Part shown: positions 21,174-23,757 of the stretch, piece by piece
Layout: every line of letters starts with the position of its first letter
How positions within the stretch are numbered: the stretch's first letter is position 1
NCBI GenBank assembly: GCA_900551415.1
Contig: URWB01000023.1
Span: 1-23,757 of the forward strand
Direction of reading: 5' to 3'
Source of the DNA: an uncultured Eubacteriales bacterium
GTDB taxonomy: Bacteria > Bacillota > Clostridia > Peptostreptococcales > Anaerovoracaceae
DNA: 23,757 bases
The notes under the pieces: model-generated
Told to the model about the DNA's origin: nothing
Seen by the model: the letters and a program-made list of their open reading frames with translations, nothing else
Database searches by the model: none
Made by a program: the position numbers and the translations under genes

Positions 21174-21716
21174 TTGACAGCAAGATTAAGAGAAAATTAT
21201 GATAATCAGGTTTTTAACGCATTAAAAGAGAAATTCCAGTACAAAAATGTCATGGAAGTTCCAAAATTAGTGAAGATTACCATCAACATGGGTCTTGGCG
21301 AAGCGAAAGACAACGCGAAGATCATCGAGTCCGCGGTAGAAGAGATCGCGCTGATCAGCGGACAGAGACCGGTTGTGACCAAGGCGAGAAAGTCCATCGC
21401 GAACTTCAAAGTAAGACAGGGCATGCCGGTTGGCGCCAAGGTTACCTTAAGAGGCGACAACATGTATGTTTTCGCGGATAAATTCTTCAACATCGCTCTT
21501 CCGAGAGTCAGAGACTTCAAGGGCGTCAGCAAGAACTCCTTTGACGGCAGAGGCAACTACTCTATGGGTATCAAAGAACAGTTGATCTTCCCTGAAATCA
21601 ACTACGATAAGGTTGAAACGATCAAAGGTATGAACATAGTATTTACAACAACGGCTAAAACAGACGAAGAAGCGGCTGCGTTACTGGAACTGCTCGGTAT
21701 GCCGTTTGAGAAATAG
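21174..21716 (+). CDS. rplE: 50S ribosomal protein L5
   Basis: This 180-residue L5 binds 5S rRNA and contacts the P-site tRNA. Family parts are VPKLVKITINMGLGEAKDN, GQRPVVTKARKSIANFKVR and FDGRGNYSMGIKEQLIFPEI. The start is TTG 21174, placed 7-8 bases after AAAGGAGG; no ATG fits as well. This shows that TTG starts are used in this operon, which is relevant to rplR. Confidence 0.97.
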   Translation: MTARLRENYDNQVFNALKEKFQYKNVMEVPKLVKITINMGLGEAKDNAKIIESAVEEIALISGQRPVVTKARKSIANFKVRQGMPVGAKVTLRGDNMYVFADKFFNIALPRVRDFKGVSKNSFDGRGNYSMGIKEQLIFPEINYDKVETIKGMNIVFTTTAKTDEEAAALLELLGMPFEK

Positions 21717-21725
21717 GAGGGAATT

Positions 21726-21911
21726 ATGGCAAAGACATCTCTCAAGGTTAAACAGGCTAGAAAACCGAAATATTCGACACGTGCTTATACCAGATGCAGA
21801 CTTTGCGGAAGACCACATTCCGTATTAAGAAAATATGGTATTTGCCGTATCTGTTTTAGAGAGCTTGCTTATAAAGGAGAAATTCCGGGCGTAAGAAAAG
21901 CAAGCTGGTAA
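21726..21911 (+). CDS. rpsN: 30S ribosomal protein S14, zinc-binding type
   Basis: This 61-residue S14 is the short, zinc-binding form (type Z). Four cysteines in two CxxC pairs (C24, C27, C40, C43; CRLCGRPH and GICRICFREL) make the zinc site. The end GEIPGVRKASW is standard. Some bacteria carry a zinc-free longer paralogue elsewhere, which cannot be judged from this window. It lies between rplE and rpsH as expected. Confidence 0.97.
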   Translation: MAKTSLKVKQARKPKYSTRAYTRCRLCGRPHSVLRKYGICRICFRELAYKGEIPGVRKASW

Positions 21912-21935
21912 ATTTATGAAAGGAGAAATACTGTA

Positions 21936-22334
21936 ATGACAATGACAGATCCTATAGCAGATATGCTGACAAGAATCAGAAATGCCAATACTGTAGGTCA
22001 CGAAACTGTTGAGATCCCTGCGTCCAAAATGAAAAAAGCAATTGCGGAGATCTTAAAAGAAGAAGGCTACATTACGGATTTCGATGTAATAGAAGATGAC
22101 AAGCAAGGTATGATCAAAGTTACAATGAAATACGGCTCTAACAAAGAAAGAGTAATCAGCGGAATTAAGAAAATTTCCAAGCCGGGCTTAAAGGTTTACG
22201 CGAAGGCGAACGAAGTACCGAAGGTACTCGGAGGTCTGGGCATCGCGATCATTTCCACTTCCAAGGGAATCGTAAGCGACAAAGAAGCGAGAAAACTGGG
22301 CGTTGGCGGCGAAGTTATCTGTTATGTATGGTAG
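21936..22334 (+). CDS. rpsH: 30S ribosomal protein S8
   Basis: This 132-residue S8 is a central 16S rRNA-binding protein and, in E. coli, the repressor of the spc operon. It starts MTMTDPIADMLTRIRNANTV and ends with the signature TSKGIVSDKEARKLGVGGEV and ICYVW. ATG 21936 has AAAGGAG about 11 bases ahead; the second ATG, 6 bases on, is less likely. Confidence 0.97.
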   Translation: MTMTDPIADMLTRIRNANTVGHETVEIPASKMKKAIAEILKEEGYITDFDVIEDDKQGMIKVTMKYGSNKERVISGIKKISKPGLKVYAKANEVPKVLGGLGIAIISTSKGIVSDKEARKLGVGGEVICYVW

Positions 22335-22346
22335 GAGGAACGAAAC

Positions 22347-22889
22347 ATGTCTAGAATTGGTAAAAAACCTGTAGTTGTTCCTGCCGGCGTAGAAGTAACT
22401 GTAGACGCGAACAACGTAGTAACAGTGAAAGGCCCGAAAGGACAATTAGCGGAACAGATCAGCAAGCTGATCAAGGTAGAAGTTTGCGAAGGCGAAGTTC
22501 TGGTTACCAGAGCCTCTGACGCGAGAGAAGAAAGATCTCAGCACGGCCTGGCGAGAACTTTAATCAATAACATGGTAGTAGGCGTAACCCAGGGCTTCGA
22601 AAAGAAGCTGCAGCTTGTCGGCGTTGGCTACAAGGCTGAGAAGAAGGGTGACACTCTGGTGATGAACCTGGGCTACTCCCATCCGGTAGAATTAAAAGAC
22701 CCTGAAGGAATTACGACAGAATGCACATCCGCGACAGAAGTCGTTGTGAAGGGTATCGATAAAGCAGTTGTCGGAAACTATGCGGCAAACATCAGAGCAT
22801 GGAGAAGACCGGAACCTTATAAGGGTAAGGGCGTGAAGTATGCTGATGAAGTCATCCGCAGAAAAGAAGGCAAAGCCGGTGCTAAATAA
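22347..22889 (+). CDS. rplF: 50S ribosomal protein L6
   Basis: This 180-residue L6 lies near the factor-binding centre and the sarcin-ricin loop. It starts MSRIGKKPVVVPAGVEVTVD and has GVGYKAEKKGDTLVMNLGYS and the C-terminal signature RAWRRPEPYKGKGVKYADE. TAGGAGG precedes the ATG. Length is typical. rplR follows after 20 bases. Confidence 0.98.
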   Translation: MSRIGKKPVVVPAGVEVTVDANNVVTVKGPKGQLAEQISKLIKVEVCEGEVLVTRASDAREERSQHGLARTLINNMVVGVTQGFEKKLQLVGVGYKAEKKGDTLVMNLGYSHPVELKDPEGITTECTSATEVVVKGIDKAVVGNYAANIRAWRRPEPYKGKGVKYADEVIRRKEGKAGAK

Positions 22890-22909
22890 AGGGAAAGGAG
22901 TGAATGAAA

Positions 22910-23272
22910 TTGGCAAAAGAAAGCAGAAATGACAGACGTGTCAAGAGACATGAAAGAGTAAGAAAAAATCTTTATGGAACTCCTGAAAAACCTAGACTTT
23001 GCGTTTACAGATCCAACAAGAATATCTCCGCGCAGATCATCGATGATGTGAACGGCGTGACCTTAGCAGCAGCGTCCTCACTCGACAAGGAGCTGAAGGG
23101 CGAAATCGCTTACGGCGGCAATAAAGAAGCAGCGAAGAAGGTTGGAGAAGCCCTCGCGAAGAGAGCTTTGGCAAAAGGAATCGAAGAAGTCGCGTTCGAC
23201 AGAGGCGGATTCTTATACCATGGAAGAGTCGCGGAGCTCGCTGCGGGTGCTCGTGAAGCCGGATTAAAATTC
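22910..23272 (+). CDS. rplR: 50S ribosomal protein L18, complete but lacking a stop codon
   Basis: Reading from TTG 22910 gives 121 residues, the normal L18 length. L18 binds 5S rRNA with L5 and helps join it to 23S rRNA. Features are the basic start AKESRNDRRVKRHERVRKN, TPEKPRLCVYRSNKNISAQI and the end FDRGGFLYHGRVAELAAGAR followed by EAGLKF. L18 normally stops after this last motif, but here TAT (23273) replaces the stop and the frame runs on into a glycosidase sequence. TTG 22910 is preferred (GGAG 9 bases ahead); ATG 22904 is only 3 bases from that site. The usual next genes rpsE, rpmD and rplO are missing. Confidence 0.9.
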
Positions 23273-23757
23273 TATGATGACATGTTTGATGAATGTCTGA
23301 AATATGGGATCGAACCAGTGATCACACTGAGTCATTTTGAGATGCCTCTGCATCTTGTACAAGAGTACGGTGGATGGAGAAACAGAAAACTGATTGATTT
23401 CTTCGTGAAATTTGCAGTAACTTGCTTTGAACGATACAAAGACAAAGTAAAATACTGGATGACATTTAATGAGATTAATAACCAGGCAGATATCGGTGAT
23501 GGATTTATGCTTTATGCTAATTCCGGGATTGTAGTTAAACCAGAAGAAAATGTAGAAGAATTGATGTATCAGGCATCTCACTACGAACTGGTTGCCAGTG
23601 CCGAAGCGATAAAAGCTGGACATGAGATTAATCCGAAATTTCAGATTGGCTGCATGATCGCAATGTGCCCGATCTATCCGGCTACCTGCCGTCCGGAAGA
23701 TATACTGCAGGCTGAAAAAGCCATGCAGAAAAGATATTATTATACAGATGTGCATGT
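23261..23757 (+). pseudogene. internal fragment of a GH1 6-phospho-beta-glucosidase (BglA-like), fused in frame to rplR and cut by the window edge
   Basis: About 165 residues, starting near GLKFYDDMFDECLKYGIEP, match the middle of family GH1 phospho-beta-glucosidases such as E. coli BglA. Visible motifs are VITLSHFEMPLHLV, YGGWRNRKLIDFF, and KYWMTFNEINNQ with the acid/base glutamate of the NE pair; the nucleophile region (ENG) would lie beyond the edge. The enzyme normally hydrolyses 6-phospho-beta-glucosides brought in by PTS transporters. The N-terminal 100 or so residues and any ribosome site are absent. Codon use changes at the junction: GCG is frequent in rplR but appears once here, while CCA, GGG and ATA appear. 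It probably belongs to another locus or another organism. Confidence 0.88.

Overview
The window looks like chromosomal DNA of a low-to-moderate GC Gram-positive anaerobe of the class Clostridia (Bacillota). The reasons are strong AGGAGG-type Shine-Dalgarno sites before almost every gene, a Clostridia-type S10-spc ribosomal protein cluster with a zinc-type S14, an L10-type leader with an intrinsic terminator before rplJL, heavy AGA use in the ribosomal genes, and a TetM/EF-G-like GTPase fused to an NYN (YacP/Rae1-like) nuclease domain, an architecture I recall from Clostridia. I cannot assign a genus. The window may be a whole contig: it begins inside a tandem repeat and ends inside an apparent chimeric gene.

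Layout. 1-203: three tandem copies of a hairpin-rich 74-bp unit. 227-1393: L10 leader with attenuator, rplJ, rplL and their terminator. 1398-1517: copy A of an interspersed repeat of about 120 bp (minus strand). 1748-3100: an ArsB/NhaD-type transporter with its own promoter. 3102-3224: repeat copy B, then terminators. 3383-11388: a promoter, ten tightly packed genes for an Mrp-type cation/proton antiporter complex (E, F, G, DUF4040, MbhE-B fusion, C, D, D', a small His-rich protein, D''), and a likely terminator. 11450-14343: the translational GTPase-NYN fusion gene, with its own promoter. 14396-14493: repeat copy C. 14719 to the end: promoter, structured leader and the S10-spc operon from rpsJ to rplR.

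The rplR reading frame has no stop. At about 23261-23275 it continues in frame into the middle of a BglA-like family GH1 6-phospho-beta-glucosidase, with an abrupt change of codon use. I read this as an assembly chimera at a short shared sequence, although a real rearrangement is not excluded.

Functionally, the window combines translation (ribosomal stalk, S10-spc proteins, a probable ribosome-acting GTPase/nuclease) with sodium/proton homeostasis (NhaD-like carrier plus Mrp complex). In most Bacillota rplJL is followed by rpoBC, rpsLG, fusA and tuf before rpsJ. Here that interval is taken by the ion-transport and GTPase genes, and copies A and C of the interspersed repeat lie at its two ends in opposite orientation.
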